Origin: Saprospiraceae bacterium
GTDB lineage: Bacteria; Bacteroidota; Bacteroidia; Chitinophagales; Saprospiraceae
Assembly: GCA_020630045.1 (NCBI GenBank)
Contig: JAHDCE010000124.1
Location: forward strand, 1 to 9,291
Length of the DNA: 9,291 nucleotides
Reading direction: 5' to 3'
Each line of letters starts with the position of its first letter. Within the stretch, counting starts at the first letter, position 1. The translations under genes and the position numbers were made by a program. Below are positions 1 through 7,870 of the stretch, piece by piece. Under the pieces are notes generated by a model. The model saw nothing but the letters and a program-made list of their open reading frames with translations. It was not told the origin of the DNA and searched no databases.

Positions 1-13
1 AAACTAAAAATTA

Positions 14-27
14 CGATTTTCAAATCG
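14..27 (-). terminator. Possible weak terminator hairpin after the last gene
   Basis: CGATTTGAAAATCG on the minus strand is an inverted repeat that can fold as a 5-bp stem with a 4-base loop. It is followed in the direction of transcription by the T-rich TAATTTTTAG. It lies about 45 bases past the hydrolase TAG. The stem is short and AT-rich, so termination would be weak and the match may be chance. The rest of positions 1-72 shows no ATG-initiated frame on the minus strand. Confidence 0.2.
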
Positions 28-72
28 ACAACTTATTTTTTGTCTGTTACTAAACTTAGAAGCGGGCTACCG

Positions 73-789
73 CTATCCAATGTTTTCTGTTTTTTTATAG
101 TTAGACAATACTGTATCTAAGTATTTGGTAAGTTCACCGTTCTGTTTCATTTCTTTAATCAAGGCATGCCCTCCATAATCAAAAAGTTGGAATTCAAGCC
201 CAGGGACATTTTTTATTCGGTCGTAATGTCGGCGATCCATTTTACTGTTAAGGGCAAAAAATACTTCAGCTTTTTGTTGTTTGCTTATTGAATGTTTTTT
301 GAAGAATGCTTTTAAATCCAAAAAGTAATTGGGATTGGGATTGTTTTGATATAGTTTTTTGATGTTTTCGCCCCATCTTTTTTCACGATTCAAAAGCCTC
401 AATAGTTTGGACAGGAAGGTTTGTGGTGAAAATGCAATGATGTGATCAATCTCCAATAAGGTTCCGAATACAAGGGCCGCATAAGCACCGGCCGAATTAC
501 CTAAAAACACGACTTTTTTTGAATTGAATGCTTCTAGCTTGGCCTTTAATTCGATTAGCACTTCTTCTAGGTTATTGGATTTATCCAATCCCTTGCTATA
601 CCAACATTGGTTTAAATCCCGGACAAAAACCTTATTTCCTTCATATGGGGCGAGCATTTTAAAAAATTCGAATACGGGCAATCCCGGTCGTTGATACAGC
701 CCACCAAACACGACAATGGTCAAATCACTTTTTACATCGTCATCGGAAATAACGATGATACTATCCCTATTGTCAGAAATATCAATCAT
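73..789 (-). CDS. Small alpha/beta-hydrolase-fold serine esterase or acyltransferase, substrate unknown
   Basis: The 238-residue protein has an alpha/beta-hydrolase pattern. The strand LTIVVFGGL (23-31) ends in a likely oxyanion-hole turn. KKVVFLGNSAGAYAAL (91-106) carries the nucleophile elbow GNSAG with Ser99, and DHIIAFSPQ (115-123) is the next strand. FFALNSKMDRRHYD (177-190) offers Asp185 as the acid, and DYGGHAL (204-210) supplies His208, so a complete Ser-Asp-His triad can be drawn. There is no signal peptide or clear membrane segment, so a cytoplasmic location is likely. The ATG lies inside the 3' end of the sulfotransferase gene (8-base overlap), implying coupled translation and a related role. 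Removal or transfer of an acyl group on the same glycan or precursor is possible. I do not recognise a named family. It is the last gene before the left edge. Confidence 0.75.
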   Translation of the reverse strand: MIDISDNRDSIIVISDDDVKSDLTIVVFGGLYQRPGLPVFEFFKMLAPYEGNKVFVRDLNQCWYSKGLDKSNNLEEVLIELKAKLEAFNSKKVVFLGNSAGAYAALVFGTLLEIDHIIAFSPQTFLSKLLRLLNREKRWGENIKKLYQNNPNPNYFLDLKAFFKKHSISKQQKAEVFFALNSKMDRRHYDRIKNVPGLEFQLFDYGGHALIKEMKQNGELTKYLDTVLSNYKKTENIG

Positions 790-1777
790 ATCCGAATGCT
801 TTCAATTCTTTCAAAAAAATTTTTTCCAATTGATTTTTTTCATTGGGAGTCAATTCTTTCGCCCACTTCCTAATCGACTTTGTCGTGATTGGCTGTGAAA
901 CGTTTTTATGATGTTTTAATTGGGTCGTATCTCCCATAGAAGAATAAGTAGATCGATATTCTGCGACCATATGTTCTACTCGTTCTTGTCCCAATCCTAA
1001 AAAGGCGGTTACTTCTTCCATGGTTTCAATGGTTTGAGATACCAAGTCTTCATATCTCAAAACCAATGTTCGATTCGCGGGTATTTCATTATAGAAATCC
1101 GAAATTAAACGGACGCTGTTTTTCCACCTCAACCCGGCATCGTCCAGGTTTTTTTCCAGTCCTGATTTCACGTATGAAAGGCTTACATCCCTTCCGTCTC
1201 TGACTATGTGTATAAATTTAGCTCTAGGAAATACAGTGTTAATCCACCATAAATTGTAGGCATTCATAGGGGTTTTATCTCCCATTATTCGGCCCGCTTC
1301 ATTTTGTTTGGAAGCATAGCATTCATATAATTTATACAACATATTATCAATGCCTCTTTGCGGCATTGACAAGGTTTCCCAAGATTTTTTCACTTCTACC
1401 TCTTCGATTCCCCAGTAGTCGAAATCTTTGATTCCCGAAATTCTGTTCCAAACAATATCCTTAAGGCCGTTCCAATCTAAATGTCGATTTTCCAAATATT
1501 CGGCAACCACTTCAAAAAAACCGTAAAATTCCGGAGGAATGACGATGTTTTCATGTGTAGCCAGTACAGCTCTCAAAAGCGTATTGCCGGATCTTCCCGA
1601 ACCGACAATAAAAAAAGGAGGAGTCGAATATATATTTTCAGAAGCCTTGACCGGAAATCGATTTCTAAATGCAAAATCGCCTCGTTTAAGCCTATTTAAA
1701 CGCTTGAAAAAGGGAATGACCCGAGTTCCATATTTTGTTGTTCGAGTCCGTCTGATTTTCCTCGATAAAAAATTCAT
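782..1777 (-). CDS. PAPS-dependent sulfotransferase (Sulfotransfer_3-type)
   Basis: Predicted cytoplasmic enzyme transferring sulfate from 3'-phosphoadenylyl sulfate (PAPS) to a hydroxyl or amine acceptor, most likely a sugar of the polysaccharide made by this locus. The 331 residues begin with a strongly basic stretch (RKIRRTRTTKYGTR, 6-19) without a hydrophobic signal. The 5'-phosphosulfate loop is FIVGSGRSGNTLLR (56-69), GDKTP is at 166-170, and the 3'-phosphate-binding block is HIVRDGRDVSLSYVKS (190-205) with Arg193 and Ser199 or Ser201. LVLRYEDLV (238-246) and SIRKWAKELT (301-310) match conserved later blocks of the family. All PAPS-binding elements appear intact. It starts in the flippase stop (ATGA), and its own stop overlaps the hydrolase start by 8 bases. 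The acceptor is unknown; a small molecule or lipid is an alternative to the glycan. PAPS-forming genes are not in the window. Confidence 0.88.
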   Translation of the reverse strand: MNFLSRKIRRTRTTKYGTRVIPFFKRLNRLKRGDFAFRNRFPVKASENIYSTPPFFIVGSGRSGNTLLRAVLATHENIVIPPEFYGFFEVVAEYLENRHLDWNGLKDIVWNRISGIKDFDYWGIEEVEVKKSWETLSMPQRGIDNMLYKLYECYASKQNEAGRIMGDKTPMNAYNLWWINTVFPRAKFIHIVRDGRDVSLSYVKSGLEKNLDDAGLRWKNSVRLISDFYNEIPANRTLVLRYEDLVSQTIETMEEVTAFLGLGQERVEHMVAEYRSTYSSMGDTTQLKHHKNVSQPITTKSIRKWAKELTPNEKNQLEKIFLKELKAFGYD

Positions 1778-3222
1778 CCTATTCGTTTCCTTAGTGTATG
1801 ATAAGCCGCACTCATATCTTTTTTATTCAGACTATATGCAGTTGCGACAAAAACCAACAATCCGACAAAAGCTCCTAGGAATAATCTCAACATGTTGATA
1901 TCCGGCAGTACATATATTAATGCGGAAATCGCCAAAATCGTAGCGATAGCCGGCAATACGACTTTTGAAATCAACAATGCGAACCGTGAAATAGTCATTC
2001 CAATAACCGGTTTTAGGATAATGTTGTAACATAAGGGAAGCATCAGTATTATTTCCCCTGCAATTAACCCCCAAAGGGCATAGGTGATTTTTATTGGAAT
2101 CAAGACCCATAAAATGAGCAAGGCCACCACCGTAAAAATCAAATTGTACCTTAAAGACTCCTTGACTTTGCCACGAGATATCAATAACGGTCCGAATGTG
2201 GTTCTAAGTAATCGAATGGAAAACAGAACACTTAGCAATTGTAATATAGGTGCGGCGGATACCCATTTTTCGCCATAAAAAAACAAGATGGTTTCTTCGG
2301 GCATCGTTGCAGAAACAGCAAAAATGGGAAAAATCATCAAGCAAGTTGCCACGAATATTTTTTCAGACCATTCTTTAAGTTTACCATCCTCTTTGATCTT
2401 AGCAAAAACCGGGAAAGCCATTTTTCCTAAGATGGAGTTGATGATAATTATCGGTTTTTTTATTAGGAGTTTAGCGACTGAGTACAATCCCAATACATCA
2501 GTTGCTAGGTATGTTCCAATAATAAGGCTATCTCCTTGTTGTCTTAAGTAGCTGATCATTCTTTCTCCTAACTGGGTAACACCGAAGTTGAGGAAAAATT
2601 TGATTTCCGGATAGGAAAAGTAAAATTCAGGAATATGAAATTTACGACCAAAAAATATTTTCGCAGAAGCGGTTCCTAGCATTTGGACAAAATAGCCCGC
2701 GACCAAAGCAAATACTCCGAATCCTAAATAAGCCAGCGTCAATGTGGTTAAGAAAGAAGCGATGGCAGTAGACATACCAATTTTAGCCAAAACCGGAAAC
2801 ATCAATTCTTTTCGTAGAATGGCGTGATATTGCATAGCAAATCCGGTTACGAAAAAAATCAAGGACATGTATTTCAAAACCGATTCTAATTTGGGCTCCT
2901 CAAAAAAGAGGGCCAAAGGGCCACTCAGTAGAAATACCGATATCGCCAAGACGAAACCAATACTTACGTTTACCCAGTATAAAGAAGAGAGTTGTTTGTG
3001 ATTAGCATCTTGCTTGAAGATGATAGCGTTGCTGATACCAAAATCCATAAATATATTGCTCACTCCCATGACAATTAGGGCCATGGTCATGATGCCGTAA
3101 TCTTCCGGTTCTAGTAGCCGGGCCAAAACCATTATCCGAATAATTTGGAAAACGGCATTGAATACGGACTCCAGTGAGGTCCACTTCCCTCCCTTTATTA
3201 CCTTTTTTTTAAAGTCTGACAT
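1774..3222 (-). CDS. Wzx/MOP-superfamily lipid-linked oligosaccharide flippase
   Basis: Integral inner-membrane protein predicted to move undecaprenyl-pyrophosphate-linked repeat units to the outer leaflet before polymerisation. About 14 hydrophobic segments can be drawn, roughly at 14-34, 43-65, 80-106, 114-134, 147-168, 170-190, 205-226, 235-262, 288-306, 322-340, 357-376, 380-402, 415-438 and 445-464, as expected for this superfamily. The start (FKKKVIKGGKWTSLESVFN), RIMVLARLLEPEDYGIM (29-45), FMDFGISNAII (58-68) and QQGDSLIIGTYL (228-239) resemble the WzxC-like branch (Polysacc_synt_3-type). There is no signal peptide, and positive residues sit at both cytoplasmic ends. It abuts rfbA with zero spacing and overlaps the sulfotransferase by 4 bases. 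A run of eight A lies in codons 4-7. The substrate cannot be read from sequence; wzx is the usual generic name. Confidence 0.88.
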   Translation of the reverse strand: MSDFKKKVIKGGKWTSLESVFNAVFQIIRIMVLARLLEPEDYGIMTMALIVMGVSNIFMDFGISNAIIFKQDANHKQLSSLYWVNVSIGFVLAISVFLLSGPLALFFEEPKLESVLKYMSLIFFVTGFAMQYHAILRKELMFPVLAKIGMSTAIASFLTTLTLAYLGFGVFALVAGYFVQMLGTASAKIFFGRKFHIPEFYFSYPEIKFFLNFGVTQLGERMISYLRQQGDSLIIGTYLATDVLGLYSVAKLLIKKPIIIINSILGKMAFPVFAKIKEDGKLKEWSEKIFVATCLMIFPIFAVSATMPEETILFFYGEKWVSAAPILQLLSVLFSIRLLRTTFGPLLISRGKVKESLRYNLIFTVVALLILWVLIPIKITYALWGLIAGEIILMLPLCYNIILKPVIGMTISRFALLISKVVLPAIATILAISALIYVLPDINMLRLFLGAFVGLLVFVATAYSLNKKDMSAAYHTLRKRIG

Positions 3223-4104
3223 CTAGAGAATCGAAGATGGTTGGTCTATCATTCTCATTAGATATTTTCCATATCCGCTTTTTATCAGAGGTTTTGCTAT
3301 ATCGGCGAGTTGATCCGAATTGATGAACCCCATACGCCATGCGATTTCTTCGATACATCCGATTTTGTATCCTTGTCGTTTTTCGATGACTCGAACGAAC
3401 TCCGATGAATCGCTCAAAGATTCGAAGGTACCGGTATCGAGCCAAGCCGTTCCTCTGCCCATAACCCCTACAGTAAGTTCATTCTTCGAGAGATAGGTCT
3501 TATTGACATCAGTAATTTCATATTCTCCCCTAGGAGAAGGTTCTATCTCTTCCGCGATTTTCACGACATTATTATCATAAAAATATAATCCCGGAACCGC
3601 AAAATCAGATTTGGGTTGCGTTGGCTTTTCTTCTATAGATAACACCTTGTAGTCTTGATCGAATTCGACTACGCCGTATCGTTCCGGATCACTAACGGAA
3701 TAAGCAAAAACCTTTGCCCCTTGCTGCAATCCGGCACTTTCTTGTAAAAGTTCTTTTAACCCGGAACCATAAAATATATTGTCCCCCAATATCAAGGCGA
3801 CCGTATCATCGCCAATGAACTCTTTTCCTATGACAAATGCTTGAGCCAAACCATTGGGCTTTTCCTGTATGGCATATTGAAATGAACAACCTAATTCCGA
3901 TCCGTCTCCTAGGAGTCTCTTGAATTGTGGGTTGTCGTGTGGAGTAGTAATGATTAATATTTCCCGTATACCCGCCATCATCAATATGGACAAGGGGTAA
4001 TAGATCATGGGTTTATCATAAATCGGCATCAGTTGTTTTGAGATGGCTTTTGTAATTGGATAAAGCCTAGTCCCTGATCCGCCCGCTAATATGATTCCTT
4101 TCAT
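3223..4104 (-). CDS. rfbA: Glucose-1-phosphate thymidylyltransferase RfbA (RmlA)
   Basis: Cytoplasmic nucleotidyltransferase making dTDP-glucose and pyrophosphate from dTTP and glucose-1-phosphate, the substrate for the preceding rfbB. The 293 residues are typical. The nucleotide-binding signature GGSGTRLYPITKAISKQLMP (8-27), LILGDNIFYG (104-113) with metal-binding Asp108, IEEKP (157-161), and WLDTGT (221-226) with Asp223 are all present. SPRGEYEITDVN (190-201) and the C-terminal GYGKYLM allosteric region complete the short RmlA form. The start overlaps the rfbB stop by 4 bases, and its TAG is followed directly, with no spacer, by the ATG of the flippase. The order rfbB-rfbA without rfbC or rfbD is a partial version of the usual dTDP-rhamnose cassette. 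Confidence 0.97.
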   Translation of the reverse strand: MKGIILAGGSGTRLYPITKAISKQLMPIYDKPMIYYPLSILMMAGIREILIITTPHDNPQFKRLLGDGSELGCSFQYAIQEKPNGLAQAFVIGKEFIGDDTVALILGDNIFYGSGLKELLQESAGLQQGAKVFAYSVSDPERYGVVEFDQDYKVLSIEEKPTQPKSDFAVPGLYFYDNNVVKIAEEIEPSPRGEYEITDVNKTYLSKNELTVGVMGRGTAWLDTGTFESLSDSSEFVRVIEKRQGYKIGCIEEIAWRMGFINSDQLADIAKPLIKSGYGKYLMRMIDQPSSIL

Positions 4105-5153
4105 CGTTTGGTGTATTGGTTTTCATAATATTGGCGATAGGTTCCTGAAGTGACGTTTTGAAGCCACTCTTTGTTTTTAAGATACCAATCAATCGTCAAT
4201 CCTAGCCCTTCTTCAAATTGTAAAGATGGTTTCCATCCTAATTCCTGTTCTAATTTGGACGCATCTATTGCATATCTTAAGTCATGACCGGCCCGATCTT
4301 TTACATAAGTAATCAGTTGTTCGGAAGACCCGGCAGCCCTTGCCAGTTTTTCATCGGTTAATCTGCACAAGACTTTTATCAAGTCGATATTTCTCCATTC
4401 GTTATGACCGCCTATATTATAGGTTTCTCCTAATTTCCCTTGGTGGAAAATCACATCAATCGCACGTGCATGATCAACTACATATAACCAGTCGCGTACA
4501 TTTATCCCTTCACCATATACAGGTAATGGTTTGTTATTGACAATATTATTGATGAAAAGGGGAATCAATTTTTCAGGAAACTGATACGGCCCGTAGTTAT
4601 TCGAACAATTGGATATCACTATTGGCAAACCAAAGGTGTGTCCATAGGCCCTTACCAAATGATCCGACCCTGCCTTGGAAGCGGAGTAGGGGCTTTTGGG
4701 ATCATAAGCAGTTTCTTCCGTAAAAAAGCCCCCTCCCAATTCTAAAGATCCATAAACCTCATCTGTAGAAACGTGATAGAATTTTTTTCCTGTAAAATCG
4801 TCTTTCCAATGTTCTTTGGCTACTTGTAAAAGAACCCCGGTTCCCATTACATTCGTCCTGACAAAAATGAGTGGATCAGTTATCGATCGATCGACATGGG
4901 ATTCGGCCGCCAAATGGATGACACCGTCAAAATCATGTTTATTGAATAACTCGCGAATAAATTCTAAATCCGCGATATCTCCTTTTTCAAAGCGGTAATT
5001 GGATCGCCCCTCAAGGTCTCTTACATTCTCTAAATTGCCAGCGTAAGTCAATTGATCTAAATTGACAATTGAATACTCGGGATAATTTTCCACAAACCAC
5101 CTGGCTACATGGGAACCGATAAAACCAGCGCCTCCTGTAATTAAGATTTTCAT
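4101..5153 (-). CDS. rfbB: dTDP-glucose 4,6-dehydratase RfbB (RmlB)
   Basis: Short-chain dehydrogenase/reductase-type enzyme that converts dTDP-glucose to dTDP-4-keto-6-deoxy-glucose with tightly bound NAD. All 350 residues align with the family in length and motifs: the NAD loop GGAGFIG at 7-13, LAAESHVDRS at 81-90, STDEVYG at 129-135 with catalytic Thr130, Asp131 and Glu132, YSASK at 156-160 (Tyr156 and Lys160), NCSNNYGPYQFPEK at 182-195, and DWLYVVDHARA at 221-231. The purine-rich leader GGAAAAAACGAC before the ATG could act as a weak ribosome site. It follows the oxidoreductase after 12 bases and overlaps rfbA by 4 bases (ATGA). It is intact with no missing catalytic residue. Neighbouring rmlC and rmlD are absent, so the fate of its product is open. 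Confidence 0.97.
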   Translation of the reverse strand: MKILITGGAGFIGSHVARWFVENYPEYSIVNLDQLTYAGNLENVRDLEGRSNYRFEKGDIADLEFIRELFNKHDFDGVIHLAAESHVDRSITDPLIFVRTNVMGTGVLLQVAKEHWKDDFTGKKFYHVSTDEVYGSLELGGGFFTEETAYDPKSPYSASKAGSDHLVRAYGHTFGLPIVISNCSNNYGPYQFPEKLIPLFINNIVNNKPLPVYGEGINVRDWLYVVDHARAIDVIFHQGKLGETYNIGGHNEWRNIDLIKVLCRLTDEKLARAAGSSEQLITYVKDRAGHDLRYAIDASKLEQELGWKPSLQFEEGLGLTIDWYLKNKEWLQNVTSGTYRQYYENQYTKR

Positions 5154-5165
5154 GTCGTTTTTTCC

Positions 5166-6146
5166 TTATTTTCCTTTTCTCAAAAAAGGATGTGAACGCT
5201 TAGACAAAGCAGCCAGTTCGTGTGCTCTTTCATCTATGAGTTGTTCTTTTGCATGACGGATGTCATGTACTAAACTAATGGATTTACGGGTTTCTCCGAT
5301 TCTAAACCCATCGCCTGACAGTACCCGTTGATATACTTCTGTATGTAAGTTTTCAAATCCCGTACTAAAATCAAACGCCTCTTCGCCTATCCTCAATCGT
5401 CGAAATGTTCGATGGCCTTTTGTTTTGGCTGCTTGGGGTAAGGTTTCTTCGTTGACGCTTAAAAACCATTTGACCCTTGCTTTTTCTAACGCTAGAAATC
5501 CGCTGGCACGGTCATGGGAACGAGTATATATGATATTTTCTTTAACATCTCCGAATATCCAAATCAACATGTCGAAAAAGTGAATACCGATATTCGTAGC
5601 GATACCACCTGACTTTTGGACATCGCCTTTCCAGCTGGTATAATACCATTTCCCCCTAGAGGTAATGTATGTCAAATCGATTTCATGAACTACTTCGGAG
5701 GGTTCTTGTTCAATTCGTTGTTTCAATTGAGCGATACTAGGATGGAGACGCAACTGGAGCATATTGAAGATTTTCCCTCCTGTTTCGTTCTCCATTTCTT
5801 GAAGAGCGTCAATATTCCAAGGGTTTAGAACCATTGGTTTTTCGCAAATGACATCTGCTCCGAGACGCAATCCAAATCGACAATGTGCATCATGCAAGTA
5901 ATTTGGAGAACAGACCGACAAATAATCTAATTGAACACCGGTTCTACGAAGTTTTTCTAGATGCCTATCGAATCGTTCGAATTCGACAAAAAAACCTGCT
6001 GAAGGAAAGTAATTGTCTATAATTCCGACGGAGTCAAATGGATCGAGCGCTGCTATCAAGTTACCTCCGACGCTTTTTATGGCTTTCATATGCCTTGGAG
6101 CAACATAACCGGAGGCACCAATGAGGGCAAATTTTTTTACAGCCAT
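5166..6146 (-). CDS. wbpB: Gfo/Idh/MocA oxidoreductase, WbpB/WlbA-type UDP-N-acetylhexuronate 3-dehydrogenase
   Basis: NAD(H)-dependent cytoplasmic enzyme predicted to oxidise C3 of a UDP-N-acetylhexuronic acid to the 3-keto form, the substrate of the aminotransferase upstream. In the known pathways it recycles bound NADH with 2-oxoglutarate. The 326 residues show the N-terminal Rossmann motif FALIGASGYVAPRH (6-19), CSPNYLHDAH (79-88) and the family hallmark CEKP with Lys103. The C-terminal alpha/beta domain has LTYITSRGKWY (158-168), WKGDVQKSGG (172-181) and GIHFFDML (187-194), where His189 is the likely second catalytic residue. These blocks are characteristic of WlbA/WbpB rather than of generic MocA proteins. 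Its ATG lies inside the last codons of the acetyltransferase (10-base overlap), and a 12-base gap separates it from rfbB. The C-terminus is basic (KRSHPFLRKGK). Function is confident within the limits of homology. Confidence 0.92.
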   Translation of the reverse strand: MAVKKFALIGASGYVAPRHMKAIKSVGGNLIAALDPFDSVGIIDNYFPSAGFFVEFERFDRHLEKLRRTGVQLDYLSVCSPNYLHDAHCRFGLRLGADVICEKPMVLNPWNIDALQEMENETGGKIFNMLQLRLHPSIAQLKQRIEQEPSEVVHEIDLTYITSRGKWYYTSWKGDVQKSGGIATNIGIHFFDMLIWIFGDVKENIIYTRSHDRASGFLALEKARVKWFLSVNEETLPQAAKTKGHRTFRRLRIGEEAFDFSTGFENLHTEVYQRVLSGDGFRIGETRKSISLVHDIRHAKEQLIDERAHELAALSKRSHPFLRKGK

Positions 6147-6721
6147 ATTTTTTTAACCCGTCCGTTTTCCAATTGATAGTTTTCTTTGGTTGCTATACAA
6201 ACCGCTTTGCCGTTATCATCAAAAAACAGCCTTTCTCCATGTTCTGAGATCCAACCGATTTGTCTACCGGGATTACCTACTATCAAAGCATAATCGGGTA
6301 CGTTTTGCAGGACGACAGCACCTGCGCCAACAAATGCATATATCCCTAATGTTATGCCACATCGAATGGTTGCGTTAGCGCCTATGGTCACCCCTTTTTT
6401 TACAAAAGTAGGCCTAAACTCGTCTTTGCGATTCACCGCACTACGAGGGTTCATTACATTGGTAAACACCATCGAAGGCCCTAGGAAAACATCGTCTTCA
6501 CAGATTACCCCTTCGTATATGGACACATTGTTTTGAACTTTGACATTATTACCCAAAACCACTCCCTTAGCTACAAAAACGTTTTGCCCAAGCACACAAG
6601 AACGCCCGATGACGGCTTCACTCATAATATGGCAGAAATGCCAGATTTTCGTCCCTTCTCCAATTGAAACCGGAAGGTCTAAAACAGAAGAGTCGTGTGC
6701 AAAATATAGGGATTCGGCCAT
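6137..6721 (-). CDS. wbpD: UDP-2-acetamido-3-amino-2,3-dideoxy-hexuronate N-acetyltransferase, WbpD/WlbB-type
   Basis: Acetyl-CoA-dependent transferase predicted to acetylate the new 3-amino group, the last step to the UDP-2,3-diacetamido-hexuronic acid. The 194 residues equal the usual WbpD/WlbB length. Residues about 12-150 form hexapeptide repeats of a left-handed beta-helix (VSIGEGTKIWHF, AVIGRSCVLGQNVFV, VVLGNNVKVQNNVSIYE, VTIGANATIRCGITLG), so a trimer is expected. GPSMVFTNVMNPRS (81-94) and RQIGWISEHGE (153-163) are strongly diagnostic of this subfamily and match my recollection of P. aeruginosa WbpD closely. There is no signal peptide. The ATG starts 5 bases after the aminotransferase stop, and the 3' end overlaps the oxidoreductase start by 10 bases. 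Generic GlmU- or DapH-type transferases share the fold but not these two motifs. Subfamily assignment is confident; whether the ring is gluco or galacto is not known. Confidence 0.93.
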   Translation of the reverse strand: MAESLYFAHDSSVLDLPVSIGEGTKIWHFCHIMSEAVIGRSCVLGQNVFVAKGVVLGNNVKVQNNVSIYEGVICEDDVFLGPSMVFTNVMNPRSAVNRKDEFRPTFVKKGVTIGANATIRCGITLGIYAFVGAGAVVLQNVPDYALIVGNPGRQIGWISEHGERLFFDDNGKAVCIATKENYQLENGRVKKIWL

Positions 6722-6726
6722 TTATA

Positions 6727-7869
6727 TCATGAGTTGAAAAAATTGATAACCTCCGATATAATATAGGACTGTATATCTGAATCAAGTTCGGTATGCATAG
6801 GAAGAGCGATTACCTCTTCACAAAGTTTTTTTGTAACGGGCATAGAACTATTCCTGTCCGCATAGGGTCTGAAAGCTTGTTGTTCATCTAAAGGGACCGG
6901 ATAGTAAATCATTGCAGGAATTCCTTTTTCCTTTAGATAATTTACCAATTCATCCCGTTTTCCATTTTTCACTTTCATTACATATTGGTGAAAAACATGG
7001 GTAGAATGTTTTGCCCGGAAGGGCGTTTCTAATTGGGCTACATCTTTAAATCCTTTATCGTAGATCGTGGCAGCATTTCGCCTTGCTTCCGAATACTGAT
7101 CGAGATAACGGAGTTTGATATCCAAAACTGCCGCTTGAATGGCGTCTAATCTTGAGTTCACTCCTACTACATCATGATAATATCGTCGGGATTGTCCGTG
7201 ATTGGCTACCATTTTCAGCTTTGCTGCGATTTCGTCATCATTGGTGAACATGGCTCCTCCGTCTCCATAGCATCCGAGATTTTTTGAAGGGAAGAAAGAT
7301 GTGCAACCAACATGCCCTAGTGTTCCGGTCTTACCGGAAAGACCTATTTCAGAATAGAAGTCGGCTCCTATGGCTTGGGCATTATCCTCAATAACATATA
7401 AACCATATTTGTCCGCACAAGTCAAAATTTCATCCATCCGAGCGGTTTGTCCGAATAAATGAACAGGAACAATCGCCCTTGTTTGGGCAGTAATTGCTTG
7501 TTCCATTGCACGAATATCAATATTAAAGGTATTAGGATCCACATCAACCATAATCGGAGTCAATCCCAATAAAGCAATGACTTCTGCTGTAGCAACATAG
7601 GTAAATCCAGGAACGATAACTTCATCTCCGGGGCGTAGCCCTAGGGCCATCATCGCTACTTGGAGGGCATCGGTTCCATTCGCACAACCGATTACATGTT
7701 TTACACCTAGGTATTCGGCCAAGTTTTTTTCAAATGTCTCTACATAAGGACCTTTGATGTACCTAGAAGAACCTACGACTTCCAAAATTTTTTGATCTAC
7801 TTCCTCCTTTATCTTTTGATACTGGGAGATTAAGTCAACCATTTGTATGTTGCGAACCGATTTGTCCAT
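6727..7869 (-). CDS. wbpE: DegT/DnrJ/EryC1/StrS aminotransferase, WbpE/WlbC-type
   Basis: PLP-dependent cytoplasmic aminotransferase predicted to put an amino group on C3 of the 3-keto-UDP-N-acetylhexuronic acid made by the Gfo/Idh/MocA enzyme of this operon, with glutamate as the usual donor. I chose the second Met (MDKSVRNIQMVDL), giving 380 residues, because a GGAG precedes it and family members begin this way. An upstream ATG at 7893 would add 8 residues and overlap the preceding gene. Counting from that longer form, the cofactor phosphate pocket region is ANGTDAL (71-77), the PLP-ring aspartate is in IEDNAQAIGA (168-177, Asp170), and the Schiff-base lysine is Lys204 in FPSKNLGCYGDGG. The C-terminal small domain includes HVFHQYVMK and IYYPVPLDEQQAF. 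The fold family is certain. The substrate is inferred from the adjacent wbpD- and wbpB-like genes. The alternative, a 4-aminotransferase on the dTDP-4-keto sugar, is less likely because this gene lies in the uronic-acid module. Confidence 0.9.
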   Translation of the reverse strand: MDKSVRNIQMVDLISQYQKIKEEVDQKILEVVGSSRYIKGPYVETFEKNLAEYLGVKHVIGCANGTDALQVAMMALGLRPGDEVIVPGFTYVATAEVIALLGLTPIMVDVDPNTFNIDIRAMEQAITAQTRAIVPVHLFGQTARMDEILTCADKYGLYVIEDNAQAIGADFYSEIGLSGKTGTLGHVGCTSFFPSKNLGCYGDGGAMFTNDDEIAAKLKMVANHGQSRRYYHDVVGVNSRLDAIQAAVLDIKLRYLDQYSEARRNAATIYDKGFKDVAQLETPFRAKHSTHVFHQYVMKVKNGKRDELVNYLKEKGIPAMIYYPVPLDEQQAFRPYADRNSSMPVTKKLCEEVIALPMHTELDSDIQSYIISEVINFFNS

Positions 7870-7870
7870 T

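Noticed and set aside
1539..1898. 119-codon plus-strand open frame across the flippase-sulfotransferase junction
   Set aside because: It is antisense to two clear genes, its composition shows no domain, and it would run against the whole operon.
4877..4892. Repeated ATCGATCG palindromic stretch in rfbB
   Set aside because: It encodes the conserved HVDRSITD segment of the enzyme and is explained by codon choice.
6129..6160. Two runs of seven T around the acetyltransferase-oxidoreductase junction as a possible terminator or frameshift site
   Set aside because: They encode lysines (VKKIWL and AVKKF) in two intact overlapping genes. No stem-loop precedes them.
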